Shown here: positions 9,494 to 19,097 of the stretch, piece by piece
Layout: each line of letters opens with the position of its first letter
How positions within the stretch are numbered: position 1 is the stretch's first letter
Assembly (NCBI RefSeq): GCF_000750005.1
Contig: NZ_JPYA01000186.1
Location: 117,746-181,745 of the forward strand
Origin: Geobacillus icigianus
GTDB lineage: Bacteria > Bacillota > Bacilli > Bacillales > Anoxybacillaceae
Direction of reading: 5' to 3'
Length of the DNA: 64,000 bases
The notes under the pieces: model-generated
Database searches by the model: none
Seen by the model: the letters and a program-made list of their open reading frames with translations, nothing else
What the model was told of the DNA's origin: nothing
Position numbers and translations under genes: made by a program

Positions 9494-9520
9494 CTCGATG
9501 ATTGGCGAATGGTAAAATAT

Positions 9521-9571
9521 AACCTGTTGGCGCCTTCCACCTTGAAGGCAGGCAGGTTATTTTGCTTTTTA
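9521..9571 (+). terminator. Terminator of spoVS
   Basis: A long hairpin AACCTG...GCCTTC / GAAGGC...CAGGTT (9521-9558) followed by ATTTTGCTTTTT. Confidence 0.85.
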
Positions 9572-9584
9572 AGGGGGAGTATAC

Positions 9585-10508
9585 ATGATTTTTGACGCCC
9601 ATTGCGATGCGCTCATGAAACTGTGGCAAGATCGGTCCTTATCGTTCCGTGACGGACGATCGCTTCATGTGACGTTTTCGGGAATGGCGGAAGCCGGGGT
9701 GAAGGTGCAATGCTTTGCCATCTACATACCGGAAACGGTGCCGGAAGAGGCCCGGTTCACGGCGGCGCTTGAGATGGCCGATCTTTTTTTCACCCGCCTC
9801 ATCGATGCCTTTCCAGCGATGAAGGTGGTGCGCACGAAGCGGGACATTGCCTCTCTCAAAGAGGGGGAGATCGGCGCGATGCTGACGCTCGAAGGCTGCG
9901 ATGCTATCGGCTCAAACCTTATCAAACTGAAAACGCTTCTTCGTCTCGGTGTTGCGTCTGTCGGCTTGACGTGGAACTTTCCGAACGCCGTCGCCGACGG
10001 GGCGTGGGAAACGCGCGGCGCCGGGCTGACCGCGTTTGGCCGGCAAGTCATCGAGCTGCTCAATGAAACGAAACGGTGGGTCGATGTGTCGCACTTGTCG
10101 GAGCGAGCGTTTTGGGATGTCATCGAGGCGGCCTGCTTTCCGATCGCCTCTCATTCAAACGCGCATCGCCTTTGTCCGCATCGGCGCAACTTGACCGATG
10201 AGCAGATTGGCGCGCTGATCGAAAAAGACGGAATCATCGGCATTACCTTTGTGCCGTATTTTTTGACCGATGATAAACGAGGGGCGACGGTGGCCGATGT
10301 GCTTCGCCATCTCGATCATATTTGTGCGCTCGGGGGAGAGCGCCATGTTGGCTTTGGCTCCGATTTTGACGGCATCACGCAGACGGTCGCCGGTCTTGCC
10401 TCGGTGAGAGACTACGCCCGGCTTGTTGACGAGCTGCATCGGCATTATTCCGCCGATCAAGTGAAACGGTTTTTGTTCGACAATTTTTATGCACATTTGC
10501 CGGAGTGA
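9585..10508 (+). CDS. Membrane-dipeptidase-type peptidase (M19 family)
   Basis: 307-residue zinc dipeptidase of the renal dipeptidase family, expected to split dipeptides. The family signature is clear: N-terminal DAHCDALM (the HxD metal ligands), the bridging glutamate in LTLEGCDAIG, SHSNAHRLCPHRRNLT with histidine ligands, and GFGSDFDGI near the C-terminus. There is no signal peptide, so it is probably cytoplasmic despite the family name. The physiological substrate is unknown. Confidence 0.9.
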   Translation: MIFDAHCDALMKLWQDRSLSFRDGRSLHVTFSGMAEAGVKVQCFAIYIPETVPEEARFTAALEMADLFFTRLIDAFPAMKVVRTKRDIASLKEGEIGAMLTLEGCDAIGSNLIKLKTLLRLGVASVGLTWNFPNAVADGAWETRGAGLTAFGRQVIELLNETKRWVDVSHLSERAFWDVIEAACFPIASHSNAHRLCPHRRNLTDEQIGALIEKDGIIGITFVPYFLTDDKRGATVADVLRHLDHICALGGERHVGFGSDFDGITQTVAGLASVRDYARLVDELHRHYSADQVKRFLFDNFYAHLPE

Positions 10509-10666
10509 TGAATGTCATTGAACAGCGGCTTGGCGTATCCTAAAATGAAAGGGAAATCATTGACCGCGCCGGCCGCTCGTTTTCAAGAGGGAAGGGAGTG
10601 GTTGGCTTGTCAGAAAAGTGGTACAATAGCAGTGAAGGTTGGAGCGAACATAAAGGGGTGTAACGC

Positions 10667-12439
10667 ATGATCGAACAGTTGTCATGGAAGGTGGGCGGCC
10701 AACAAGGGGAAGGGATTGAGAGCACCGGGGAAATTTTTTCCACAGCCTTGAACCGCCTCGGGTACTATTTATACGGGTACCGTCATTTTTCTTCGCGCAT
10801 TAAGGGGGGGCATACGAACAACAAAATCCGCGTCAGCACGAAGCCGGTGCGGGCGGTCGCGGACGATTTGGACATCCTCGTGGCGTTCGACCAAGAGACG
10901 ATTGATTTCAATTTTCACGAGCTTCATAGCGGCGGCATCGTCATCGCCGACGCCAAATTCGATCCGGCGATTCCAGAAGGGACGGGAGTGGCGCTTTACG
11001 CCGTTCCGTTCACTGACATCGCGACGGAACTTGGCAACCCGCTGATGAAAAACATGGTCGCCATCGGCGCGACGAGCGCTGTGCTCGGTTTAGACGCCGC
11101 CGTGTTCGAAAGCGTGGTGGCGGACACGTTTGCCCGCAAAGGGGCGCAAGTGGTCGCCAAAAACATGGAAGCGATTCGCGCTGGGGCGCGGTATATGGAA
11201 AAGCAGCTGGACGGCCGCGGCGAGCCGATGAAACTCGCTCAAGCTGATGGAAAACAGCGACTGTTTATGATCGGCAATGACGCGATCGCCTTGGGGGCCC
11301 TTGCCGGCGGCGCCCGTTTGATGGCCGCGTACCCGATCACCCCAGCTTCCGAAATCATGGAATATTTAATCAAAGCATTGCCTCGTTTCGGGGGGACGGT
11401 CATTCAGACAGAAGACGAAATCGCTGCTTGCACGATGGCGATCGGTGCCAATTACGCGGGCGTGCGGGCGTTTACCGCTTCCGCCGGACCGGGGTTGTCG
11501 CTGATGGCCGAAGCGATCGGACTGGCCGGGATGACGGAAACGCCGCTTGTGGTTGTCGATACCCAGCGGGGCGGTCCGAGCACGGGCTTGCCGACGAAGC
11601 AAGAACAGTCGGACTTGCTGGCGATGATTTACGGAACGCACGGGGAAATCCCGAAAATCGTCATGGCGCCAAGCACGGTCGAAGAAGCGTTTTACGACAT
11701 GGCGGAAGCGTTCAACTTAGCTGAGGAATACCAATGCCCGGTCATCTTCTTGTCGGATTTGCAGCTGTCGCTTGGCAAACAAACGGTCGAACCGCTCGAT
11801 TACGACCGCGTTGAAATTCGCCGCGGCAAGCTTGTCACCGGGGAATTGCCGCCGCTTTCCGGCAAGGACAATTTCAAACGGTATGAACTGACGCCGGACG
11901 GCATTTCGCCGCGCGTGCTGCCGGGGACGAAAAACGGCATCCACCACGTCACCGGGGTGGAGCACGCGGAGACAGGACGGCCGTCGGAAACAGCCGCGAA
12001 CCGCCAAGCGCAAATGGAAAAGCGGCTGCGCAAGCTCGCGCATCTCCATTTTCCGACACCGGTGCATAAACAGCTCCGCCATGAGGAGCCGGATTTGCTG
12101 CTTGTCGGCTTCTTGTCAACGCGAGGCGCGATTGAAGAAGCGATGGAGCGGCTCGAACAAGACGGCGTCAACGTCAACCATGCCCATATCCGCCTCCTTC
12201 ACCCGTTCCCGGCGGATGACATGCGCCCGCTTGTCGAAAAAGCCAAGCGAGTCGTCGTCATCGAGCAAAACGCGACCGGGCAATTGGCGAGCTTGTTGAA
12301 AATGAACGTCGGGCATGCCGATAAAATCGCCAGCGTCTTGAAATTCGACGGCAATCCGTTCCTGCCGGGCGATGTCTATACTAAATGCAAGGAGTTGTTC
12401 ATGCAATGGCCACCTTTAAAGATTTCCGCAATGATGTGA
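10667..12439 (+). CDS. korA: 2-oxoacid:ferredoxin oxidoreductase, fused gamma-alpha subunit
   Basis: 590-residue subunit of an enzyme that oxidatively decarboxylates a 2-oxoacid, probably 2-oxoglutarate, to acyl-CoA while reducing ferredoxin. Residues about 10-185 form the gamma (CoA-binding) domain, with GGQQGEGIESTGEIF and SSRIKGGHTNN. Residues about 200-590 form the alpha domain, with YPITPASEIMEYL, TASAGPGLSLMAE and RGGPSTGLPTKQEQSDL. It overlaps the beta-subunit gene by 34 bases, implying translational coupling. Substrate assignment as Kor rather than Por is by family resemblance only. Confidence 0.88.
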   Translation: MIEQLSWKVGGQQGEGIESTGEIFSTALNRLGYYLYGYRHFSSRIKGGHTNNKIRVSTKPVRAVADDLDILVAFDQETIDFNFHELHSGGIVIADAKFDPAIPEGTGVALYAVPFTDIATELGNPLMKNMVAIGATSAVLGLDAAVFESVVADTFARKGAQVVAKNMEAIRAGARYMEKQLDGRGEPMKLAQADGKQRLFMIGNDAIALGALAGGARLMAAYPITPASEIMEYLIKALPRFGGTVIQTEDEIAACTMAIGANYAGVRAFTASAGPGLSLMAEAIGLAGMTETPLVVVDTQRGGPSTGLPTKQEQSDLLAMIYGTHGEIPKIVMAPSTVEEAFYDMAEAFNLAEEYQCPVIFLSDLQLSLGKQTVEPLDYDRVEIRRGKLVTGELPPLSGKDNFKRYELTPDGISPRVLPGTKNGIHHVTGVEHAETGRPSETAANRQAQMEKRLRKLAHLHFPTPVHKQLRHEEPDLLLVGFLSTRGAIEEAMERLEQDGVNVNHAHIRLLHPFPADDMRPLVEKAKRVVVIEQNATGQLASLLKMNVGHADKIASVLKFDGNPFLPGDVYTKCKELFMQWPPLKISAMM

Positions 12440-13272
12440 AGCCAAACTGGTGTCCCGGCTGCGGCGACTTTTCCGTGCAAGCGGCCATCCAACGGGCGGC
12501 CGCCAATCTTGGGCTCGAACCGCATGAGCTTGCCGTCATCTCCGGGATTGGCTGTTCGGGCCGCATTTCTGGGTACATTCACTCCTACGGTTTCCACGGC
12601 ACGCACGGCCGCGTGTTGCCGCTCGCCCAAGGAGTGAAAATGGCCAATCGCGATTTGACCGTCATCGCCGCCGGCGGCGACGGCGATGGGTTTGCGATCG
12701 GCATGGGGCACACGGTTCACGCCATTCGCCGCAACATCGACATCACATACATCGTCATGGACAACCAAATTTACGGGCTGACGAAAGGACAAACTTCGCC
12801 GCGCAGCGCTGCCGGCTTTCAAACGAAAAGCACGCCGCACGGATCGATCGAGCCGGCGCTGTCGCCGCTCGAGATCGCGTTAAGCGCCGGAGCGACGTTT
12901 GTCGCGCAAGGGTTCTCAAGCGACTTGAAAGAGCTGACAAGCTTGATCGAAGAAGGCGTCAAGCATAAAGGATTTGCGTTCATCAACGTCTTCAGCCCGT
13001 GCGTCACATACAACAAAGTGAACACGTACGAATGGTTCAAAGAACGGCTCGTCAAGGTGAGCGACATCGAAGGGTACGACCCGGCCAATCGCGAGATGGC
13101 GATGCAGACGGTCATGAAATACGATGGGCTCGTCACCGGAGTGATTTATCAAAACGAAGAGCAAAAGTCGTATCAAGAGCTTGTGCCGGGCTACAGCGCA
13201 GCGCCGCTTGCTGAGGCGGACTTGAAACTAGACAAAGAACAGTTCGAACAGCTTGTATCGGAATTTATGTAA
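12406..13272 (+). CDS. korB: 2-oxoacid:ferredoxin oxidoreductase, beta subunit
   Basis: 288-residue TPP- and [4Fe-4S]-binding subunit. Cysteines of WCPGCGDF, GIGCSGRI and FSPCVTYN are the expected cluster ligands. The TPP motif starts at GGDGDGFAIG and ends at MDNQIYGLTKGQ. Start 12406 (MATFKDF) is chosen because AAGGAG lies upstream inside korA. The pair stands where B. subtilis carries tdh-kbl between spoVS and miaB. A strong terminator follows. Confidence 0.9.
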   Translation: MATFKDFRNDVKPNWCPGCGDFSVQAAIQRAAANLGLEPHELAVISGIGCSGRISGYIHSYGFHGTHGRVLPLAQGVKMANRDLTVIAAGGDGDGFAIGMGHTVHAIRRNIDITYIVMDNQIYGLTKGQTSPRSAAGFQTKSTPHGSIEPALSPLEIALSAGATFVAQGFSSDLKELTSLIEEGVKHKGFAFINVFSPCVTYNKVNTYEWFKERLVKVSDIEGYDPANREMAMQTVMKYDGLVTGVIYQNEEQKSYQELVPGYSAAPLAEADLKLDKEQFEQLVSEFM

Positions 13273-13289
13273 AAAAGGAAACAACTGAC

Positions 13290-13325
13290 ACCCCGTAGGG
13301 CTTGTCCCATCGGGGGTTTTTTGTT
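13290..13325 (+). terminator. Terminator of korAB
   Basis: CCCCG-TA-GGG pairs with CCC-AT-CGGGG, followed by TTTTTTGTT. Confidence 0.85.
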
Positions 13326-13465
13326 ATCATGATATGTTCCGGGCTTCCGGAACAATTCCCGTTGTGTTTCTTGGCAGTTGACGATATACTATGATAATGT
13401 GTAGTTTGGAAGAATTTTGCGAGAATCATGCAATGATGTTGGACAGAAAGGAGATCGCGATTGCG

Positions 13466-15061
13466 ATGAACGAAAAACAACGTTTGGAGCAAACGGGACA
13501 AATCAAAACGGAAAGCCATCCAGCGGACAGAAAATCCGCCTTGGACCGGCTGAAAGCGAAAACGTCGAAAGACTATGAGAAATACTTCTCGAGCGTCTTT
13601 CTCCCGCCGAATTTAAAAGAAGCGAAAAAACGCGGCAAGGAAGAAGTGCAATATGTGAAAGACTTTGCGATTCCCGATGAATTCCGCGGCATGGGGCGCG
13701 GGCGGAAATTTTACATCCGCACGTACGGCTGCCAGATGAACGAGCATGACACGGAAGTGATGGCCGGCATTTTCATGGCGCTCGGCTATGAGCCGACCGA
13801 CCGGCCGGAAGACGCAAACGTCATTTTGCTCAACACGTGTGCGATCCGCGAAAACGCGGAAAACAAAGTGTTCGGCGAGCTCGGCTACTTAAAGCCGCTT
13901 AAAACGACGAACCCGGACTTATTGCTTGGCGTGTGCGGCTGTATGTCGCAAGAAGAAGCGGTCGTCAACAAAATTTTAAAGCAATACCAATACGTCGACA
14001 TGATTTTCGGCACGCACAACATCCATCGCTTGCCGTACATTTTGCATGAGGCGTACATGTCGAAAGAAATGGTCGTCGAAGTATGGTCAAAAGAAGGGGA
14101 CGTCGTCGAAAACTTGCCGAAAGCGCGCAAAGGAAACATTAAAGCGTGGGTCAACATCATGTACGGCTGCGACAAGTTTTGCACGTACTGCATCGTCCCG
14201 TATACGCGCGGCAAAGAGCGGAGCCGCCGCCCGGAAGACATCATCCAAGAAGTGCGCCAGCTCGCCGCCCAAGGCTACAAAGAAATTACGCTGCTCGGGC
14301 AAAACGTCAACGCTTACGGGAAAGATTTCACCGACATCCAGTACGGCCTTGGCGATTTAATGGATGAACTGCGCAAAATCGATATTGCACGCATTCGTTT
14401 CACGACGAGCCATCCGCGCGACTTTGACGACCGGCTCATCGAAGTGCTCGCCAAACGCGGCAACTTGGTTGAGCATATTCATCTGCCAGTGCAATCAGGC
14501 AGCACGGAAATTTTGAAAATGATGGGTCGCAAGTATACGCGCGAGGAATATTTGGAGCTCGTCCGCAAAATCAAAGCCGCCATTCCGGATGTCGCGTTGA
14601 CGACCGATATTATCGTCGGCTTCCCGAACGAGACAGACGAGCAGTTTGAAGAAACGCTGTCGCTTTACCGTGAAGTCGAGTTTGACTCGGCGTACACGTT
14701 CATTTACTCGCCGCGCGAAGGCACGCCGGCGGCGAACATGAAAGACAACGTGCCGATGAAAGTGAAAAAAGAGCGGCTCAAGCGGCTGAACGACCTTGTA
14801 CAAGAAATCGCAGCCAAGAAAATGAAGCAATACGAAGGGCAAGTCGTCGAAGTGCTCGTAGAAGGCGAAAGCAAAACGAACCCGGATGTATTGGCGGGTT
14901 ATACGCGCAAAAACAAGCTCGTCCACTTCGTCGGCCCGAAATCGCTCATCGGCCGATTGGTCAACGTGCGCATTACGCAGGCGAAGACGTGGACGCTGAC
15001 AGGCGAGCTGGTGAACGAAGCGATGGAGGTGAAAAAGGATGGCAAAGTATACGCGGGATGA
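13466..15061 (+). CDS. miaB: tRNA-2-methylthio-N6-dimethylallyladenosine synthase
   Basis: 531-residue radical-SAM methylthiotransferase that adds the methylthio group to i6A37 of tRNA. The N-terminal MTTase domain holds cluster cysteines in [19 protein letters not shown] and GVCGCMSQ. The radical-SAM site is [15 protein letters not shown] near residue 235. A C-terminal TRAM domain follows. The start at 13466 is likely, with AAAGGAG upstream; an in-frame ATG at 13436 is possible. It acts after MiaA, whose gene is at 28251, and overlaps ricA by 23 bases. Confidence 0.95.
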   Translation: MNEKQRLEQTGQIKTESHPADRKSALDRLKAKTSKDYEKYFSSVFLPPNLKEAKKRGKEEVQYVKDFAIPDEFRGMGRGRKFYIRTYGCQMNEHDTEVMAGIFMALGYEPTDRPEDANVILLNTCAIRENAENKVFGELGYLKPLKTTNPDLLLGVCGCMSQEEAVVNKILKQYQYVDMIFGTHNIHRLPYILHEAYMSKEMVVEVWSKEGDVVENLPKARKGNIKAWVNIMYGCDKFCTYCIVPYTRGKERSRRPEDIIQEVRQLAAQGYKEITLLGQNVNAYGKDFTDIQYGLGDLMDELRKIDIARIRFTTSHPRDFDDRLIEVLAKRGNLVEHIHLPVQSGSTEILKMMGRKYTREEYLELVRKIKAAIPDVALTTDIIVGFPNETDEQFEETLSLYREVEFDSAYTFIYSPREGTPAANMKDNVPMKVKKERLKRLNDLVQEIAAKKMKQYEGQVVEVLVEGESKTNPDVLAGYTRKNKLVHFVGPKSLIGRLVNVRITQAKTWTLTGELVNEAMEVKKDGKVYAG

Positions 15062-15470
15062 TGTATTGGCGCAGGCGAAGCAGCTCGCCAAAATGATCGC
15101 CGAAACGGAAGAAGTCGACTTTTTCAAACGGGCCGAAGAAAAAATCCATCAAAACGAAAAAGTGCGCGCGCTGATCAACGAGTTGAAATCGCTGCAAAAG
15201 CAGGCGGTCAACCTCCAGCATTACGGCAAACGCGAGGCGTTGAAAAAAGTCGAGCAGCAAATTGACGCCATTTACGAACAGTTGTCGCAAATCCCGATCG
15301 TCAGCGAATTCCAGCAATCGCAAGCCGATGTGAACGATTTGCTTCAGCTCGTCGCCTCGACGATTTCCAATACGGTCACCGACGAAATTCTCGCTTCGAC
15401 CGGCGGTGACGTGCTGCGTGGTGAAACGGGTGCCGCGCTTCGTCACAGCAAGCCCGGCGGCTGCCATTAA
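15039..15470 (+). CDS. ricA: RicA (YmcA), RNase Y regulator
   Basis: 143-residue helical protein. In B. subtilis YmcA forms a complex with YlbF and YaaT that binds RNase Y and promotes mRNA maturation and phosphorelay activity. The start overlaps the end of miaB by 23 bases with GGAGGTG upstream, showing coupling. The single cysteine lies in the C-terminal GGCH, compatible with the known Fe-S content of the complex (inference). It is close to rny, the gene of its partner. Confidence 0.92.
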   Translation: MAKYTRDDVLAQAKQLAKMIAETEEVDFFKRAEEKIHQNEKVRALINELKSLQKQAVNLQHYGKREALKKVEQQIDAIYEQLSQIPIVSEFQQSQADVNDLLQLVASTISNTVTDEILASTGGDVLRGETGAALRHSKPGGCH

Positions 15471-15498
15471 AACGCTGGCGGAGCGGAAGAGACGGGTC

Positions 15499-15531
15499 AA
15501 AAGCGTCCCTTAAGCGGGGGCGCTTTTTTTT
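15499..15531 (+). terminator. Terminator of miaB-ricA
   Basis: AAAGCGTCCC pairs with GGGGGCGCTTT, followed by an eight-T run. Confidence 0.88.
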
Positions 15532-15630
15532 CATCGGCCGATGGAAAAAGGAACATCGATCTTCTCCGGCCTCCTAGCGCTAACCGAAAGGATTGGGTCG
15601 GCGCTTCCGCCGCCAGCGGCAAAAAAGAAG

Positions 15631-15659
15631 GCACATCGAACGGAGCGGGCGCATACAAT
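15631..15659 (+). promoter_or_regulatory. SigE-type promoter of cotE
   Basis: GCACATC (15631-15637), a 14-bp spacer and CATACAAT (15652-15659). The -10 is a full match to the SigE consensus CATACANT. SigE control of cotE is established in B. subtilis. Confidence 0.7.
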
Positions 15660-15752
15660 GAACTATACGGAATAATGATTCATTTGCTGTGCACATTAGC
15701 GGAGATGGCGCATAGGATGAAATGAAGATTCATTTGAGGAGGGTTCCGTTCG

Positions 15753-16301
15753 ATGTCTGAATACAGGGAAATTATTACAAAAGCCGTTGTCGGCAAAGGG
15801 CGCAAGTTTACGCAATCGACCCATACGGTGACGGCGCCGAACCGCCCGTCAAGCATTCTTGGCTGCTGGATCATCAACCACCGCTATGAAGCGAAAAAAT
15901 GCGATAAAACCGTCGAAATTCACGGCCACTACGACATTAACGTCTGGTATTCGTACAACAACAATACGAAAACGGAAGTCGTTACGGAAACGGTCTCGTA
16001 CACTGATGTGGTCAAGTTAAAATACCGTGATAAAGACCATTTAATTAGCGACGACACCGATATTATCGTCCGCGTCATCCAGCAGCCGAACTGCCTCGAA
16101 TGCACGATTTCGCCGAACGGCAACAAAATCGTCGTCGATGTCGAGCGGGAGTTCGTCGCCGAAGTGATCGGCGAAACGAAAGTATGCGTTGCCATCAACC
16201 CAGAAGGCTGCGGCCAAGACGATGATTTCTGCGACGATGATGACCTTGACGAGGAATTGGAAGATTTAAGCCCTGAACTGCTGCTTGGTGAGGAAGAGTA
16301 A
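15753..16301 (+). CDS. cotE: Spore coat morphogenetic protein CotE
   Basis: 182-residue CotE, which organises assembly of the outer spore coat. The N-terminal half has the family sequence [20 protein letters not shown] and [14 protein letters not shown]. The C-terminus is strongly acidic ([17 protein letters not shown]), as is typical. TTTGAGGAGGG precedes the ATG, and a SigE-type promoter lies about 95 bases upstream. It stands between ricA and mutS as in B. subtilis. Confidence 0.97.
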   Translation: MSEYREIITKAVVGKGRKFTQSTHTVTAPNRPSSILGCWIINHRYEAKKCDKTVEIHGHYDINVWYSYNNNTKTEVVTETVSYTDVVKLKYRDKDHLISDDTDIIVRVIQQPNCLECTISPNGNKIVVDVEREFVAEVIGETKVCVAINPEGCGQDDDFCDDDDLDEELEDLSPELLLGEEE

Positions 16302-16333
16302 AACTAGGAAATTTCTTTCCTAGTTTTTTCTTT
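16302..16333 (+). terminator. Terminator of cotE
   Basis: AACTAGGAAA (16303-16312) pairs with TTTCCTAGTT (16317-16326), then TTTTCTTTT. A TATAAT at 16345-16350 just downstream probably starts mutS transcription. Confidence 0.88.
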
Positions 16334-16396
16334 TGCCGCTTGTTATAATAGTAGCGCAATCAATGAGCCTTCGGGCAAAAAAGGTTGGGAGAAGCA

Positions 16397-19084
16397 ATGC
16401 CGTCGTATACACCGATGATCCAGCAATATTTGCATATTAAAGCACAATATCCGGACGCGTTTTTGTTCTTTCGGCTTGGCGACTTTTACGAACTGTTTTT
16501 TGACGACGCCATCAAGGCGGCGCAGGAGCTGGAAATCACATTAACGAGCCGCGACGCAGGCGGCGATGAACGGGTGCCGATGTGCGGGGTGCCGTACCAT
16601 TCGGCGCAAGGATACATTGAACAGCTGATCGAAAAGGGATACAAAGTCGCGATTTGCGAGCAAGTCGAAGATCCGAAAGCGGCCAAAGGGGTTGTGCGCC
16701 GCGAAGTGGTGCAGCTCATCACCCCGGGTACGCTCATGGAAGGAAAGGGGCTTTCCGACAAGGAAAACTGCTACTTGGCGGCGCTTACGCCGTTTGCGGA
16801 TGGTACATACGGATTGGCTTACGCGGATTTGTCGACCGGGGAAGTGCGGCTGACGCTGCTGTCGTCTTGGGAGGAGACGGCCAATGAGCTCCATGCTATT
16901 CGGGCGCGGGAGCTCGTCGTTTCGTCAGACAGCGATGACGGATGGGTGCGCGAGTTGAAAGAACGGTTCGCAGCGACCGTTTCTTATGAAGATGAAGCGG
17001 CGTGGCGGGACGAGTGGGATCGCGTCGCCGGGCACGTCGGGCAAGAAAAGCTCCGTTCAACGCTTGCCCGTCTGCTTCATTATCTTGTCCGCACGCAGAA
17101 GCGCCGGCTTGATCATTTGCAGCCGGCCGAACTGTATCAAGTCGACCAGTATATGAAAATGGACCGGCATTCGAAACAGCATTTGGAACTGGTCGAAACC
17201 GTCCGCTTGAAAGGGCGGAAAGGCTCGCTGTTATGGCTGTTGGATGAAACGGTGACGGCGATGGGCGGCCGTCTGCTGAAACAATGGCTCGACCGCCCGC
17301 TTGTGAACCGCGAGGAGATCGAACGGCGCCTCGATTTCGTCGAAACATTGAAAGCAGCGTATTTCGAACGTCAAGAGCTGCGCAGCGGACTTCGCAGCGT
17401 CTACGACATCGAACGCTTGGCCGGCCGCATTTCTTACGGGAACGCCAACGCCCGCGACCTCGTACAGTTGAAAAAATCGCTCCTTGAAGTGCCGGCGCTC
17501 CGCCGGACGGTCGGCGCGCTGCCGCTTTCGGAAGCCGGGCGGCTCGCCGAGCGGCTCGACCCGTGCGAAGAGCTCGTCGAGTTGCTCGAGCGTTCGATTC
17601 AAGAACAGCCGCCGCTTTCCGTCAAGGAAGGGAATATCATCAAAGACGGATATGACCAACGCCTTGATCGCTATCGTGACGCGAGCCGCAACGGCAAGGC
17701 GTGGATCGCCGAACTGGAGGCGAAGGAGCGGGAAGCGACCGGCATCAAGTCGCTGAAAGTGGGCTACAACCGCGTGTTTGGCTATTACATTGAGGTGACA
17801 AAGCCGAACCTTCCGCTCGTGCCAGAGGGGCGCTATGAGCGGAAGCAGACGCTCGCCAACGCGGAACGTTTTATCACTCCCGAGTTAAAAGAAAAAGAAG
17901 CGCTGATTTTAGAGGCCGAGGAAAAAAGCATCGAGCTCGAATATGAGCTGTTTGTCGCCATTCGCGAGCAAGCGAAGCAATACATCCCGCGCCTGCAGAC
18001 GCTGGCGAAAGCCATTGCCGAGCTCGATGTGCTGCAATCGTTCGCCGCGGTGAGCGACGAGCGCCGCTACGTGCGCCCGCAATTTTCCACGGAGCGCGTC
18101 TTGGCCATTCAAGGGGGGCGCCATCCGGTTGTCGAAAAAGTGCTCGGCACGCAAACGTATGTGCCGAATGACTGCTATATGGACCGCGAGCGGGAAATGC
18201 TGCTCATCACCGGGCCGAACATGGCCGGGAAAAGCACGTACATGCGGCAAGTGGCGCTCACCGCCATCATGGCGCAAATCGGCTGCTTCGTTCCGGCGGA
18301 ACGGGCGGTGTTGCCGATCTTTGACCAAGTGTTCACCCGCATCGGGGCGGCCGATGATTTAGCGGCCGGGCAGAGCACGTTTATGGTGGAAATGCTTGAG
18401 GCGCGCCACGCCATCGTCCATGCGACGCAAAACAGTCTCATTTTATTCGATGAGATCGGACGCGGCACATCGACGTACGACGGCATGGCGCTCGCTCAGG
18501 CGATCATTGAATATATTCACGACCGAATCGGTGCGAAAACGCTGTTTAGCACGCATTATCATGAGCTGACCGCACTGGAAGAGACGCTGCCTCGGCTTGT
18601 GAACGTCCATGCCCGTGCGGTTGAAGAAAATGGAAAGGTCGTTTTCCTCCATCAAATCGCCGCTGGTGCCGCCGACAAGAGCTACGGCATCCATGTCGCC
18701 GAACTGGCTGGGCTGCCCTCTTCGCTCATTGAGCGGGCCCGCTGTCTTTTGGCCGAATGGGAACAATCCACACCGAAGCGGGAAGCGGCGGAATCGTCTG
18801 TGCGCAGTCCGCAGGCCGATGAAGAGGACGCGCCTGCCAAAACAGGAGGACAAGCGGGCGGACGGCCGCCGAGCCGGGCGGCGGGCGAAAGAAAAGAGCG
18901 GGAGCGAGAAACGGTGGTCGAGCAGCTCACCATGTTTCCCGATCTTGCCCCCGCGCCTGTGGAAACCTCCCTTTCCCAAAAAGAAAAAAAGGTGCTCGCG
19001 GCGCTGAAAGACCTCCATTTGCTCGAGATGACCCCGCTGGAGGCGCTGAACAAGCTGTATGAGCTGCAAAAGCTCCTGAAGTAA
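16397..19084 (+). CDS. mutS: DNA mismatch repair protein MutS
   Basis: 895-residue mismatch-recognition ATPase. The N-terminus has the mismatch-binding [12 protein letters not shown] segment with its Phe-x-Glu. The C-terminal ATPase has Walker [10 protein letters not shown], then [14 protein letters not shown] and STHYHEL. A low-complexity linker near residues 795-845 rich in Pro, Gly, Arg and Glu precedes QLTMFP, which resembles a beta-clamp-binding motif. Start 16397 (MPSYTP) lies behind GGGAGAAG; an in-frame TTG at 16385 is less likely. mutL follows after 13 bases. Confidence 0.97.
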   Translation: MPSYTPMIQQYLHIKAQYPDAFLFFRLGDFYELFFDDAIKAAQELEITLTSRDAGGDERVPMCGVPYHSAQGYIEQLIEKGYKVAICEQVEDPKAAKGVVRREVVQLITPGTLMEGKGLSDKENCYLAALTPFADGTYGLAYADLSTGEVRLTLLSSWEETANELHAIRARELVVSSDSDDGWVRELKERFAATVSYEDEAAWRDEWDRVAGHVGQEKLRSTLARLLHYLVRTQKRRLDHLQPAELYQVDQYMKMDRHSKQHLELVETVRLKGRKGSLLWLLDETVTAMGGRLLKQWLDRPLVNREEIERRLDFVETLKAAYFERQELRSGLRSVYDIERLAGRISYGNANARDLVQLKKSLLEVPALRRTVGALPLSEAGRLAERLDPCEELVELLERSIQEQPPLSVKEGNIIKDGYDQRLDRYRDASRNGKAWIAELEAKEREATGIKSLKVGYNRVFGYYIEVTKPNLPLVPEGRYERKQTLANAERFITPELKEKEALILEAEEKSIELEYELFVAIREQAKQYIPRLQTLAKAIAELDVLQSFAAVSDERRYVRPQFSTERVLAIQGGRHPVVEKVLGTQTYVPNDCYMDREREMLLITGPNMAGKSTYMRQVALTAIMAQIGCFVPAERAVLPIFDQVFTRIGAADDLAAGQSTFMVEMLEARHAIVHATQNSLILFDEIGRGTSTYDGMALAQAIIEYIHDRIGAKTLFSTHYHELTALEETLPRLVNVHARAVEENGKVVFLHQIAAGAADKSYGIHVAELAGLPSSLIERARCLLAEWEQSTPKREAAESSVRSPQADEEDAPAKTGGQAGGRPPSRAAGERKERERETVVEQLTMFPDLAPAPVETSLSQKEKKVLAALKDLHLLEMTPLEALNKLYELQKLLK

Positions 19085-19097
19085 GGGGGGAGAAGCG

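Noticed and set aside
13336..13353. GTTCCGG-GCTT-CCGGAAC hairpin upstream of miaB as a riboswitch
   Set aside because: A simple palindrome without the extended structure of any riboswitch class, and probably upstream of the transcript.
15706..15720. SigK-type promoter of cotE at CATAGGATG
   Set aside because: The TA of CATANNNTA is missing and there is no convincing -35.
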